In this document: positions 48,347 to 61,040 of the stretch, one piece after another
Layout of the letters: each line of letters starts with the position of its first letter
How positions within the stretch are numbered: the stretch's first letter is position 1
Origin: Utricularia gibba
Taxonomy: Eukaryota; Streptophyta; Magnoliopsida; Lamiales; Lentibulariaceae
DNA length: 64,000 bases
Reading direction: 5' to 3'
Assembly (NCBI GenBank): GCA_002189035.1
Contig: CM007989.1
Span: forward strand, 4,030,001 to 4,094,000
Notes under the pieces: model-generated
The model's database searches: none
The model's input: only the letters and a program-made list of their open reading frames with translations
What the model was told of the DNA's origin: nothing
Position numbers and translations under genes: made by a program

Positions 48347-49176
48347 TTGATATGAACCCATCAAGAAAACCCGACAAGTCTTCACTATTATAAAAAGACC
48401 AAAACACGAAGATCGAAGAGAGAGTCAGTTTTCGGATTTAGAGTCAAATCCAACATTTTTTGGATTCCTTTCCTTTCATTTTTCATCAACTTTTGTTGTA
48501 TACAGTCAAGCATGCGTGTGTGGGCACAACGATTACAGATCTACAGTGAAATCTTGCTTGTGCAAATCCTACGCAAGTGACCGTCTTACTATATTTTTCG
48601 GCATTTAATTTGAGGTTTGAATTTCTATTTTTTGCAACTTTTTCTTTACCATTGTGATTTCTAGTACCATATAACCTTAAGGGAGTGTGGAAAAATCAAA
48701 GGTTAACCTTAAGCACCTAAGGAGAAGGGCTCAATTGGGCATCGTTAGTAAGGCATATTCCGTCTAATCTATCTACGATGTGAGAGGTGTAGAGGTTAGA
48801 TTTACATGAGGGGAAAACATTGGTTATCATAGGAGGTGTAATGGCTCTGATGGCGTAGTTGATTCCATAATATTACAAAACAAGGAACGGTGCTATAACG
48901 GTTACCAAGTAGAACTACTTTACAATTACACTCTAAAAGCTTGCACAAGTAAGTCGGTGATTAAGTTTCGCGCACACACAATTGTACGAGTTTTGAGCAG
49001 GATGAATCCTAGATTCAAGGCCACTTTTCTTATTGTTTTTAAAACCAAATCTTTCTTTTATTTTCAGTATTTTTTGAATTTTTGTTTGAAAAGAAAACTT
49101 TAATAACAATTCTTAGTGGATACGATCTTTATTTTATTATTTCGATGATTTTGGTGCATTTGTAGAATTACCATCA
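48347..49176 (+). mobile_element. Truncated LTR, family A
   Basis: Colinear with about 6,760-7,598 of the solo LTR and with the 30.7-kb LTR; it ends ACCATCA. The first quarter of the LTR is missing. It contains the CTTGCACAAG variant of the palindrome at 48,940. Confidence 0.8.
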
Positions 49177-50206
49177 TTTATCAGTGATAAATGTACTCAT
49201 TTTTACAACCAAAGACTTAAGGAGGTGTTTCGTATTGTTTTCTCAATAAATTTTAATTATAAAAACGTAAAACACAATTAAGAAAAGTAAGAGTGTTTAT
49301 CATAGAAAGAAGAGTTTTGTGAAAAGTGTTTTGTTCTTACCTATTTTAAATTGTAATAGATTTGTAAAAGGGGTTTAAAATACTGAAACACGAAGTGAAC
49401 CGTAAATAATAACTGGTTTTAACATAATGCACATAATATGATTTATTATCTACATTTCATGTTACATTTTTTGAGATACAAAGACTTTACTACTTCTTTA
49501 TCTTTCATCACCTTGGCTTTCATTAGTTTTTATGAATAATCGGTTAGAGGAGTAACGAATAATTTATTCTCCCTTACAATTTTTTTCAAGAAGGATTGAT
49601 ATCGATTGACTTCAAAAATCGAATTATGTGCATATGTTTGGCTATTGCCAATCATCAATGACCCGAGTAAAAAGTCTGAATTCACTATCTTCTTTAAATC
49701 AATAGGGTTAGAGATGTTGCTCTACATTAAAATTCATGAAGTATGGTCAAATGCTCATAGATTATGAGCAATGCATTACAGAGAGATTGTAAATGGAAAT
49801 ATGCCAAATTTGGAATAAAGTCAATGAATAATCGAGAGTTTTGTTCAAGATATTGAAGAAACTTTATCAATTTCCAAAAACTAGAAACGCTAGATACAAA
49901 CGCTCATGAAAAATAGAAATGAAAATGGGAAAAGGAAAGTCTTCTTCATCCTTATGGTGAAGAGGAAAAACAAACGTCCTACAAGTTCAAGTGTAAAATA
50001 TTGAGAGAAAAGTTTCATATGAGAAGTTCAAAGGCTACATTCATTCACATCTCCAAAATGCATTTATTTTTCTTGCTTCTCTTACTTCATTTCTTCTATC
50101 TTTCTTATGGATTTAGCTTCTACATTTGTGTAAGAAATTTTTCCAATCATTAAAATAGATTCTGATATGTCATAATATATGAGCCATGAACAATATCAAC
50201 GTTAAG
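49177..50206. other. AT-rich spacer with a possible MITE
   Basis: At about 49,221-49,400 the ends GGTGTTTCGTATTGTTTT and (inverted) TTCGTGTTTCAGTATTTT are loosely inverted, about 180 bp apart, suggesting a Tourist-like MITE. The remainder has no recognisable feature. Confidence 0.3.
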
Positions 50207-51458
50207 TGTCAGTTTTTAGTTATTTATTATGTATTATTAGGTGTTAATCTAGTATTAAGTTGTTCAAATTAGGAGTCTTATTATTAAGTATTTGAATTTT
50301 ATTAGAAAATTTCTATTTTCCTATTTTGTATATATTTTTTGCCTTTTTTCTCACACTTTGACCGAGACATGCTAGAAGGTTAGACTTTGACTTTTCGTGT
50401 CTTGTACGTGACTTGGAACAATTGTGGGCGGAAGCCTGACACTAGTCAAGGATCCTGACTTACGACATGTCAGAGTCTGGAGCAATGATTGGGCGCTAAC
50501 TTGCATGCAAAGGAAAGCTGCTGACGCATGCAAGATAGAAGTAATGATGGAAGGAGACCCAAATGAGTTAATGCATATGAGAAGTGATATAAAAATCACT
50601 TGGAGCACTTAGTTTCGAAATCTTTTGCCATTTCCTCTTTGTACTTAGAACTTTTGAATTCTTCCTACCCTCAAGGAGGAAGAACACTTCATTTTCAATT
50701 TCATTTCTATTTTCATGGCCTTTTTGGGCTAAAACCTTTTAGTTTTTGGGAGAAGATGAGGTTTCTTTCCACGTCTTGAGCAATACACTCAGTTCTTCAT
50801 TGAATTAAATTCGGATTTCGCTTACTTCCACGCATCTTGTTGCAGTCATTCTGTAACGACTCCTAATCAAGGTCCATGAGTAGCAGGCCACTCCTCGTGG
50901 ATTTTGATAAAGATCAAGATGAAGAGCACCAACTCCAACCCTACCGATTCGAGGGAAGTAGCGGATTATTTGTGACCTAGGTACCGTAACAGTGGACATG
51001 TTTTGACCTCGGACCTACCACTAGCCACAGCTGGGCACATGCACACAATTCGGTTTTGAAGGCAATCCTCTTGTGTTCCTAATCATCCAAGGGGGAATCA
51101 CATGAGGCTATTCCCGTGCCTCCTGTTCAATCAGAATGCATGGGAGAGTAGACTATTCCTTGCTCCTATAACCAGCTATTCGAAAGAAATCAGTGAAAAC
51201 CAAGGTGAGGATAGACAAAGGAAGGAGATGGAATCTTATTCCTAGCAACTACGTCCCGTAGTCAAGGCCCATGACTTAGGTTGTAACTTTTATTTCTGCA
51301 TCTCAAAAACCCCCTTTTGCAAAACCGTGACATTTTGTGAAAGTATCTTATAAACACTTTTCACGAAAAAAAACTCTCTAAGATCATTACCCGTACTACC
51401 TTTTTGTGTTTTACGTTTTATAAATATTTAAAATTTGTTGACAAAACGACACGCAACA
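50207..51458 (+). repeat. Left LTR of Athila-like element
   Basis: Begins TGTCAGTTTTTAG and ends GACACGCAACA. Partner at 59,520-60,854. Confidence 0.5.
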
Positions 51459-51479
51459 ATCAATCTTCCACCCACCATG

Positions 51480-53265
51480 AATTTAGGTTATTTACAAGCT
51501 TCAAAAGTATAGTCTTTGTCTCCTTGAAGTCTCATGCCACACTCCAACATTGCTTCTTGCAATTTTTGAATGAAAGTAAACAAAAATGCAATAGTCTACC
51601 AAATCCCCGTGACTCTCGAGGATCAATCCAATGTATTTTTTATTTGTCCTTTTAAAACTTTTGTCTATCATAGTTTGTCATTTAGACTATGCAATGCAAT
51701 TGTCACTTTCCAAAGATGCACGATGAGCATCCTTTCAGTGTATGTAGAAAAGATTATTGAGGTTTTTATGTTTAATTTTACTGTGTATAGTGATAGTTTT
51801 GGATCTTTGATATTGAAAAAGATGTGTTGAGACTAACCTTGTGCTTAATTATGATAAGTGTCATTTTATGGTTAAGGAAGACATTATTTTAGGACGTATA
51901 GTTTCCAAGAGAGGAATTGAAGTGGACAAAGAAAATGTTGAGGTAATCCAAAAACTATCTTACCATACTTGTGTCCGAGACATTCGTTCCTTTCTTGGTC
52001 ATGTGGGGTTTTATAGAAGGTTCATCTAAGATTTTTTTTTTTTTTTGAAAATTGCATCTCCCTTACGTGCCTTGTTACACAAAGATGTTAACTTCACTTT
52101 TGATGAGAATCAATTAACTTTTGATACTTTGAAGGAAAGATTTGTTTCGGCCCCTATCATTCAGGCACCTAATTGGGATATTTCTTTTGAGTTAATGTGT
52201 GACGTTAGTGATGTATCATTAGGAGCGGTCCTCGAACAAAAGCTAGAGAAGGCATCACATGTGATCCACTACACCTAAAAGTGCATGGATGATGCATAGA
52301 GGAATTACATGACAACAGAGAAGGAGCTTTTGGCCATCATTTTTGCATTGAAAAAATGCAAACCCTACTTACTTGGAGCCAAGATCATTATATACTCCGA
52401 TCATGCAGCATTGAGTTATCTCCTGAACAAAAAGGTTTCGAAACCTTGTCTTATCAGATGGATCCTACTGCTCTAGGAGTTTGACATAGAAATCCAAGAT
52501 AAGAAGGGATGTGAAAATTTAATTGTATTTCACCTTAGCCACATCACTTCTGAAGATGCATCCAATCCCATTGACGGCAACTTCCCTGATGATTACTTAT
52601 TTATGATGGGAGTCCCTAGTATGCAAACATTGTGAATTTTCTTGTAACATGACATTTCCCAAAGGACTTCCACATCATCAAAAAAGGAAGTTGCAGAGTG
52701 ACAACATGCACTATATTTGGGATAACCCATACTTATGGAAGATTGCATCTGAACAAATCCTTTGTTGGTGCATTCCTCAAGATGAAGTGGATTCTATTCT
52801 TATTCATTGCCATGAATTATCTTATGGGGGTTATTTTGGTCCAAAGGTCACAACTAACAAAGTCTTAGAAGCTGGTTTCTATTGGCCCAAACTTTTTCGA
52901 GATGCATACCTTCATTGCAAGACATGCCCTAATTGCCAAATAGGTGGAGGCATAGGTTTCAAGGACCAATGCCACTTCAACCTATTGTGATGTACGAGAT
53001 TTTCGACGCTTGGGGTACTGACTTCATGAGACCTTTTCCTTCATCATAGGGAAAGATCTATATCCTTCTTGATATTGATTACGTTTCTAAGTGGGTCGAA
53101 GTTATGGCATGTAAGATAGATGATGCTAGGATTGTAAGTTATTTTCTAACTTCTCACATTTTTCTCAAGTTTGGTTATTCAAAGATTCTCATTTCTGATA
53201 GAGGCACCCACTTTGTGAACCATGTCATAAGGGCCATGCAAACAATATTTTGCTTGCTTTTTGTT
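51480..53265 (+). pseudogene. Ty3/gypsy RT-RNase H-integrase remnant
   Basis: Reverse transcriptase: FRLCNAIVTFQRCTMSIL (51,680-51,735) and a decayed active site FNFTVYSDSF where MDDFSVYGDSF is usual, so the catalytic Asp pair is lost. Then GFYRRFI, RNase H (TTEKELLAIIFALKKCKPYL, about 52,312-52,370; IYSDHAALSYLLNKK), integrase zinc finger (CKTCPNC, 52,916-52,936) and core (FDAWGTDFMRPFP; VSKWVEVMACK; ILISDRGTHFVNH). Several stops and shifts interrupt it. Confidence 0.85.
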
Positions 53266-54060
53266 TACATGCTCCTACATTAGCTCATTTGAATTTGACG
53301 CATGATATTAACCACATGTTTGATTTTTCATCTAAATGATGTCATTTTTCAGAAGTTGAACTTTCTATTTTTCCCAAATTTGTTTTTGAGTTTTATGCTA
53401 CTTTTTCTTTTGATGATATGGAAGGAAATCCCATTGCGAACCTCTCATTTCTTTTCAGTTAGGTGGGAAAGATTTTGAACTATCTGTGAATGATTTCAAT
53501 TTCGCTCTTGGTTTTGTGCTGACGATGAATTGACTTCTGCTTGTTATTTGCAATATGTTGTAATTATCCTCCATCTTTCGATGTTCATGCTACTTATGGT
53601 TCTAAAACTCAAGGCTCATCACTTGAAGGCCCTTGTGCTGCTAGTTTTGAACAACTACCTTGGAGGATGTTATTCCATCATCCGCTAGGGCACCAATGTG
53701 ATCTCCAAGATAGTATTATTCTTCCTCTAGGCCATAATAAAGAAGATCCCGATCAACTTTGGCTAGTGGATTGTCATGCACATGAATCGTGTGGCATCGC
53801 ATACCAAATGAGTGCTTCCATTCACCTCCCTCATCACTAAGTTCATGATGCACCTCAACATGGATCTCATTGCCAACACACCCAAGGTAGACACTCATTT
53901 TCAGTACCTTGATTTAGTTGATCTCTTTCAGTGCAGTTACCTTCAGGAAGCTGGAGGTCGTGCCATCTTTTTCCAAGTGAGAACGAAGAGTAAGACTACC
54001 ATGATGCTACAACCATTGTCGATCTATAAGGTGACTCCTCTGAGGTTCCTTATGTGATTG
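53266..54060 (+). pseudogene. Athila-type extra region remnant
   Basis: Downstream of integrase, a broken stretch reads LGGKDFELSVNDFNFALGF and later VLPFTSLITKFMMHLNMDL and DLVDLFQCSYLQEAG. This resembles the envelope-position or ORF-1 plant-specific region of Athila elements. It contains stops and frameshifts; assignment is by resemblance and position. Confidence 0.45.
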
Positions 54061-54958
54061 TTCTTGCATCTCCGACAAATGCACCCTCCTCTTGGCCCAT
54101 CAAGATCTGCAGCACTAGCTTGCCACACTATCATCCAAACTAAACAGCCTACTCACCTCCATGCCACACCATCACTAGGGTACCGTGCTACATGATGATG
54201 AGGACATCCTCAGCATTAAGTGTGGGGGAGTAGCTCTTCTCTATCAAACAATCTATCTATTCGTTGCAATATTTGGGCAATTTTTCGTATTTTTATTTTC
54301 TATTTTTGCATTTTTATCTTCTGAGTCTGTCTCTCATATCATGCTTCCTAAGTTAAATAGCATCCATGCTTAGGTATTCCTTATGAATGATTTATGATTA
54401 GGGTGCTTAGACTTATCTTGCTGCTAGGAAACCTTCTATATTTTTTCCTTACTCCAAATTTCTTGCTTTTATGACATGCATTAGGGATGAGACTTGTTTA
54501 GGATTACTCTCCATTTTTGTTGTATATTCACGGTTTAGTGAAACCTCATGAGTCAAAGAAAAAAAGAGAAGGATGCCAAATGTAAGAATTCTTTGGCAAA
54601 ACCATGGATACTACGAACTTTTCTTATGAACCACGAATAAGGTTTCGTAATCCAAATAATTCTTCCCCGAAGTAGGGGGTCCTTATGCAAAAAAAAAAAA
54701 AAAAGAAAAAGCGAGAGAGTAATAAGTCACTATGGCCCAAAACTTTTGAAAATCAAAGATTGATCCCGAACTATCTCTTCCCCAATTCTATTGTTTGACT
54801 AGTATGCTTTAAATTGATTTAAAGAGTTTGAAAGAAAATAGAAGGCAGTATATACAGTTAGAGAGAATATATTACCTTAGTTATGTATTATGTGATAGGT
54901 ACTACAAGAGCTATAGATTGTTTTTCTATTTTCATACTTGAGTACAAACATGATTTAA
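54061..54958. other. 3' noncoding part of Athila-like element
   Basis: Contains AAGTGTGGGGGAG (54,214-54,227) and a 16-base A tract near 54,689, both usual in the 3' region of Athila/Tat elements. Ends at the Harbinger insertion. Confidence 0.5.
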
Positions 54959-55238
54959 AGGCATGTTTGGTACCAAAGATTATATAATGAGGGTTTTGGA
55001 TTATTTGTGATTGATGTATATTAAATATAAGAGATTATACATTTTTATGTTTGGTATGTATGATTGAGTTTATTTGTGATTAGATAAATTATCTTATTTG
55101 GTTTGAAATTTTCTGGATGTAGATAAATGTAAAATATCAAAAACCCTTAGTATATAATTTTTTATTTATTTTCTCACGCGTTTTCACTTTATGCTTGTAA
55201 AAGATTGCATCATTGTTTGCCAACTTCTGGAGATCAAA

Positions 55239-56586
55239 TGGCGAGAAAAAAGACTCCAAGTCCTAGGTTTGATATTCACGATGTTCTTTATTCTTTTTAT
55301 GTTTTTTTTCTGATTGTTTTTAAAATACTCAACGATGTATGCATTAGAGTAAGTTTTTTAAGTTAGGGTTCCATATTTGGGATTTTTTTATGCTAGGGTT
55401 AAGAAACCTATATTTGAATGTTTGTTTCACAGGGATTTTGATGATCCATTGATTCATAACTTTGTCATTTTTTCGTTGTTAGTAGCCTCGCAGAGGCTTT
55501 AGCTGATGAATCAAAATCAAAAAATCAGAAAAGACTTTTCTGGAAACGCGATGAAGAGATCGCACTTATTGATGTATTCAAGCGAATGGTCAAAGATAGA
55601 TGGAGGTTGGAAAATGGATGGAAAGCCAACTATGAAATGAAAGCTGAGGCTGAATTTCTCAAACTAAGGCCCGAGTCTGCAATCCGAGCTCATCCTCACA
55701 TTAAGTCGAAGCAAACCATATGGAAGAAGGATTATTACTGCTTGATATCTTTTTTAACACGTTCTGGAACAACATTCAACAACATTACTAATATGTTAGA
55801 TGCAAGCGGGTGATCTGAATTGCGAGAGGTATAAGAGGATTATCTTCGTCTCTTTTTTTATTTGATGAAGGGGGCGTTTTTGCTTGTGACACATCTACTG
55901 TTTTTTTTTCAGCAATGTCCTAAGTTGTATGATTTACAATACCAGTCTTGGCCATACTACTATGACTAGATTGAGATTTTTGAGAATGACAGAGCAAAAG
56001 GAAATGGATCTATGAATTATGAAGAAGCTTGTCCAACGAAAAGGAAGAGAGAATGGCCTGCTGTTGGATGCAGTCAAACTTCACTTGGAATTGATGAAGC
56101 CACCATGTTCCTTGAGCATACAGTCCAAAATGCATATAATGGTGTTACTCCATCTCAACCCTCCTTTGTAGATTCAGCGAATTCACTGGAATCTGATGGA
56201 TCAGATAGAATGGAACACACACCTGAAAGCAATAACAAAGAAACAGAATCTAAGAAGGTGCAAAATCAAAAAAGAAGAAGAAGCAAAAGATTGATAAACC
56301 TGTTGATTTTCTTTCAGAGATTAAGGCAATGCATGCAGAAAATATTGCTGAATTAAGGGACATTTCCTTAAAGATACTAGAGCCAACTGATGTAGAGCGA
56401 GCAAAGATTGAGAAGCATAAATCAGCGAGGGATATCATTAGAGACATGCCTCTTAAACTCTCTCTGATGCAAAGGTTTGAGGTTGCTGAATTAATTGCAA
56501 GTAATCCTATGAAATTAGATTACTTTCTTGATTCCTTTGCTCTTGAACGAGAGTTGCTTGTGAGGCAGATTGTTGAAGGTGTTTAG
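55239..56586 (+). pseudogene. Harbinger ORF1, Myb/SANT-like DNA-binding protein
   Basis: Exon 1 starts at ATG 55,239 (MARKKTPSPR) with a GT donor near 55,266. Exon 2 (from about 55,490) carries the Myb/SANT-like (trihelix-like) domain with RLFWKRDEEIALIDVFK and HIKSKQTIWKKDY. Exon 3 starts after TTTTTTTCAG near 55,912 and reads CPKLYDLQYQSWPYYYD, then a charged linker and a C-terminal helical part ending at 56,586. Damage: TGA at 55,811 with a small deletion of the usual GFGW motif, TAG near 55,969, and a frameshift in an AAG-rich tract near 56,270. In this superfamily the protein binds the terminal repeats with the transposase; here it is inferred from family. Confidence 0.8.
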
Positions 56587-57318
56587 AATTGTGTGCTCTG
56601 TTTCAAACTTTTGTTTATGTGTTGCAACTAGGTCATGATGAGTGAACCTCTGTCTTTTGTTCGTCAATGAGCTGAAGCTTAAGACTCCATTTCATGTTTA
56701 TAATTCAAACTCCTCAACTCAAAAGTTTTTTAAGCAAAGTCCATCCATGAGCTGGAGCTTTGAGCCTCCAGGTAGAGTGGATCTGTAGTGGGGTGAGCAG
56801 TTCAATAGAAATCCATTCATTAGCAAGAGGGAAAGAAAACCTAAACAGGAAAACATTAGTTTAGAAAGACCCTCAGATGGAAACAATGCAAAAAGGAAAA
56901 ATTCTAGAAAAGTACGACAGTGGTTCAGGTGACGATTGGATTAAAAAGCAAAAAAGTGAAATGTGAAATGGGGATACCACCATCATCACCTCCGTCTCCC
57001 ATACCACTAGTGCAATTGATGGAAAAGTGAATCATGTAATAAACATATTAATATTATACTTTTTTAATTAAAATGAATCATGTAAAATTCAAAAAAAAAA
57101 TAATGCATTACTTTAAATAAGTTTAACATATATCTTTATATTTTTGTACTATATAAATAATACATATTCATATTTTCGAAAAATTGATCATTTTCAAACA
57201 TATGTTAAAACATAAAAATTTATGTTACTTTAATTCTAGTAGTAACAAATATAATTTATATACAATTGCTTTCATATATGCTAATTCATATTTATTTAAG
57301 TTTACAATAACATATCAT

Positions 57319-57319
57319 A

Positions 57320-57350
<31 letters not shown>
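57319..57350. repeat. (AAT)n microsatellite
   Basis: About ten ATA/AAT units between the two Harbinger genes. Confidence 0.85.
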
Positions 57351-57351
<1 letters not shown>

Positions 57352-57503
57352 TTGTATAGATATTTTAAAAATAGATATTTTAAAAACAATTCATAATAAC
57401 GATAAAATTAGAATCTCAAATGTCAGTAACATTTAATATAACAAGGTGCAAATCAGAACTTCAAATGATAGCAACCATCACCCTCACAAATTTCGTCCTC
57501 TCC

Positions 57504-58850
57504 TCATGACGGGCAACGATTGTACATCTCCTCAGCAAATTCATCACGCCATGCATTCCATGTTGAAGAGCTTTGTGCTCTTGAGATTTCTTCATCAATC
57601 ACACTAGTGTCAGTATCAACATTTTGATATCCGTCTTCAACTTCATCTTCAAGTGGATCTCTAGTCATCTCCCAACAAATGAAATTATGTAACAAGGCAC
57701 ACTCCAAAATCATATGATTATGAGTTTTCACTATGTAAGAAGGATGGCTCTTCAAAATAACCCATCTCTGTTTCATTAGCCCCCAGACTCGTTCGATCAC
57801 ATTTCTTGCGGAAGTATGATGCATGTTAAATACTACTTGGCATTTTGAGGTGCACAAGTTCCTGTGCTCCATTCCTTCGAGTGATAATGAACACTCTTAT
57901 ATGGTGCCAAAAAGCTCTCACAATTTACATATCCATTATCACACAAATAATGGTGTCCTGCAAACATAAGATAAATAATGAAAAATCATGTTTATATTTG
58001 TAACAATGACAACATAAACAAATAGAAGATGAATAATGGAAAATTATAATTATATTTCAAACACAATAAAAACAGTATATGATAAATGAATAACAACACA
58101 AGCCCAAATAATCAATCATATTCACAAATAAATAATACCTCTAGGCACACGAAAACCATTTGATCATGCCATAGCACTCTCTAGCACTCTGCTATCTGCT
58201 TCTGAACCCTCCCAACCGGTCAATATATGAATGAATTTCATGTCTGGATCCTAGACTCCCAACACATTAGTAACCAAATTACCTTTTCGAGTTCTATAAC
58301 GTGCTTGGTCTTCTGCCTTCACATGTACATTAATATATGTACCATCTAAGGCTCCAAGACAATTTGGATAAAAGCGGAATGTTGAAGATGCATCCTCAAT
58401 ATTCGCAAGCTCAGGTTTAGCTAAAAGTAATTCATGAAGAACAAGAACTGCTTGCAAAACTTTTTTAAAGTGTCGATGCACAGTCTTAGTCAACCTTTGA
58501 AAGGAGTATTTCGGAATTCGAATCTTGTGATGATGCTCTAAAATTCCCTAAAAAATTGCAACCATCTCTTCCACTCCAACATATTTTGTAGGTCTTAACC
58601 CCGAATACATGAACAAAAGTTTGCAAAGCTTACCAAAAACATCTCGATTTAGTCTCAATTTTTCAAGTGCAGTATTATTAACATCAGTCACTAGTCTTGA
58701 AAGCTCCTCTGTTTGCATTGGGATCCTTTCTTTCATAGAATACTTCAATCTATTGTTATTAGACCGCAATGTACGCACCCAAAAGAAATATAGCACAAGG
58801 TTTAACCAAAACAAATGTTCGGACATAAGAAATTGCAATTAAAGCAATTC
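57504..58850 (-). pseudogene. Harbinger DDE transposase, element 2, lightly damaged
   Basis: Minus-strand order: N-terminal block with LEKLRLNRDVFGKLC and VEEMVAIF (58,838-58,548), LLLAKPELANIEDA, CLGALDGTYINVHVKAEDQA with the first Asp and RYRTRKGNLVTNVLGV (58,493-58,254), then GWEGSEADSRVLESAMA (second Asp), an intron from about 58,141 to 57,962, HHYLCDNGYVNCESFLAPYK, and NVIERVWGLMKQRWVILKSH (third acidic residue) to the stop at 57,504. Defects: TAG after NVLGV (58,251-58,253), TGA after ESAMA (near 58,166), and a one-base shift near 57,830. The whole DDE triad survives. It is the best preserved of three copies here. Confidence 0.85.
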
Positions 58851-59329
58851 TTCTTGAATCCATCCAATTTTTCTGCAGAATAACAATGCTTTTATTTTTT
58901 TTATCCATAGCTAGATATTAATCATGGTCCAATAATTAATCAAATAAAATGCTCATTATAATCCGTTCTTTCATCAAACCAATCCAGATTTGGTTCCTTA
59001 TCTAATTCCTACTCACAAATCTATAAAAACCAATTTAACAAATCAATAACCCATTCAATATATCAGAAATCAGAAGCACATTCACTAAGCATAAACCCAA
59101 AAACAATGGAAAAAAATAAATCAAGAAAAACGAGAACTAAGAAACAATTCATCAATGAGAGACTGAAATAAAACAAAGAAAAAACATTGAAAAAAAGCAA
59201 TCAATTACCAATGAGCACAACGAACACCAGCAGATGAGAAATAGTCAATGGAAAAATCGGATGGGGTTTCAAAAAGAGAGGAATGATGAGGGTAAATAGG
59301 GAACATGGAAATATGTTTTAACAATCTGA

Positions 59330-59350
59330 CCCCCCCCCCCCCCCCCCCCC
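59330..59350. repeat. Run of 21 C
   Basis: A homopolymer of 21 C, about 140 bases inside the right end of Harbinger element 2. Length may be affected by sequencing error. Confidence 0.8.
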
Positions 59351-59519
59351 ATATTTCATTACTACTATGTATGTAAGATTATCGTGAGTTTGTTGAATCA
59401 TTAGTGATTGTTCAATCATCCATACCAAATACACCAAAAATAGAATCATAAATAAAAATATCACTTATCTCGCGTATCAAACATGCCCTAAGTGTAAGAG
59501 AATATGTTAAGCGTCATTT

Positions 59520-60854
59520 TGTCACTATCTTTTAGGTTGTTTTAATGTCTAAATGTGATTAAAATTTTTAATTAAAATTTCATAACAAAAGATTTAGGTT
59601 TTATCTAGATTAAAGTAATTATTCTAAATCTTGTATTTTATATAATATTTTTGCTAGTTTTATGTAAGTTTTACTAGGAACGAACATGTAGCAAGAAGTG
59701 TAAGAAAGGAAGCAGCATATTGCAACAAATCATATCTTCCCAAACTAACATTTCCTTTATTTGCGGAAGACTACAAATGCTTAATGATGAACTTTGACGT
59801 GCAATACATGAGAATTTATGATAGATAAAATCATTAGCATACCAATTTCAGAGTAGGAACTTTCTTGCAAGTCACTCAAGTCCAACAGACTAGAGGAACA
59901 AGAAAACTCAGACAAAGTAGTACAATTCAATTCAGTTCGAATAATTCATCTTATATTCAAAAATTCAGTTTTAACTTGAGACTTTTGTTTATCTTTCTAC
60001 AGGATTTTTCTTTTAGTTTCTCTCTAAAACTCTATTTTTGTTTCCTTGAGTTTGTATGACCATTCATGGCTAGAAAACTTTATTTCTGAATTGGGAGACT
60101 CCCAGATCTATCTTTCGTTAGTTAATCCTCATTTCTTCTTTGAATCTGATCGGGTTACGTATGTCTTCGCATGACTATGGTTCAATCTTTATGAGTCCCC
60201 TTATTCAAAATTCATGATTAGTTGATCACTACATACGAGTTTTGAAGAGAAGCAAGGTGGAAAATACCAACTCATGCCCCATTGGCGAGAGGGAGATAAT
60301 GTTTTGTCTGTGATTGTACTTTAAGATCAAGTGATAGATAGTGACCTCGTATCTAGACTCGTTAGGTCATTGGCAATACTCAGACACATGCATGGAATTT
60401 GACTGCGAGAGAACAACAGTAGGACCTCTTATCTCCGTGTTCATCCAAGGATGAGTAATATTGGGCTATTCCTATGCCTTATTGCAAGAGAGTGTAAGGG
60501 AAGGTAGATAATTTCTTACTTTTATAATTGAGTATTCGAGAAAATTAGAGAAGAGTGGAAACATGACGAACGTAACTGGGCAGAATTCCAATCCCAAAAA
60601 CATTCTCTTTATTTAAGGTTTATCACTTAAGTTTATTTCGTTGTTTATTTACAATCTCCTTACTCAAGCTTCATAATTTACGTTTTTCGCACCTTTTACT
60701 TTACAAAACCATTTACAAATCATGATAGTTGTATTCGATGTAACTCCAACTTTTATTAAAAACTAACTCCATGTGTTCAATACACGTACTACCCATTTTA
60801 AGTTTTATGAGTTTTAAAAATATTTAAAATTTGTTATGAAAACAACACGTATCA
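59520..60854 (+). repeat. Right LTR of Athila-like element
   Basis: Partner of 50,207-51,458. Shared: ATCCAAGGATGAGTAATATTGGGCTATTCC compared loosely with its counterpart at 51,085-51,115, and the ending AACAACACGTATCA. Confidence 0.45.
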
Positions 60855-60859
60855 AGGGT

Positions 60860-61040
60860 TATAATAAGGTGGATCATTGATTCAAAACCAATTTTTTATA
60901 TTTTTTTATAACAAATATTTTGTTTTACTTTTGATCATTTTTTAGTCATTGTTTTTTTGAAAAATTTCAATAACAATTTATTTTGAAAACAATCTTAAAT
61001 TATTACTTTGATAGTTTCTGTGTATATATAGAATCACCAA
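60860..61040 (+). repeat. 3' end fragment of family A LTR
   Basis: The last 180 bases of the LTR: GTGGATCATTGATTC, AATAACAATT, a TACTTTGATAGTTTCTGTG stretch and AGAATCACCAACA. Heavily diverged. Confidence 0.6.

Larger units (their letters stand above)
54959..59488. mobile_element. PIF/Harbinger element 2, both ends and both genes present
   Basis: Terminal inverted repeats AGGCATGTTTGGTACC (54,959-54,974) and, inverted, GGGCATGTTTGATACG. The flanks are TAA on both sides (54,956-54,958 and 59,489-59,491), the 3-bp TWA duplication expected of Harbinger. At 4,530 bp it carries a Myb/SANT-like gene (plus) and a DDE transposase gene (minus) tail to tail. Both genes have a few disabling changes. 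Confidence 0.92.
50207..60854 (+). mobile_element. Degenerate Athila/Tat-like Ty3 retrotransposon with nested Harbinger
   Basis: LTR-like ends: 50,207-51,458 and 59,520-60,854. They share GTTAAG.GTCA near the start, ATCCAAGG...GGCTATTCC, TATTCGA.AAA and an ATATTTAAAATTTGTT end. Internal: reverse transcriptase, RNase H, integrase, an additional Athila-type region, and a 3' noncoding part with the AAGTGTGGGGGAG phrase. The gag-protease half is missing. A 4.5-kb Harbinger element was inserted at 54,959. The LTRs are strongly diverged and their limits are approximate. Confidence 0.65.
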
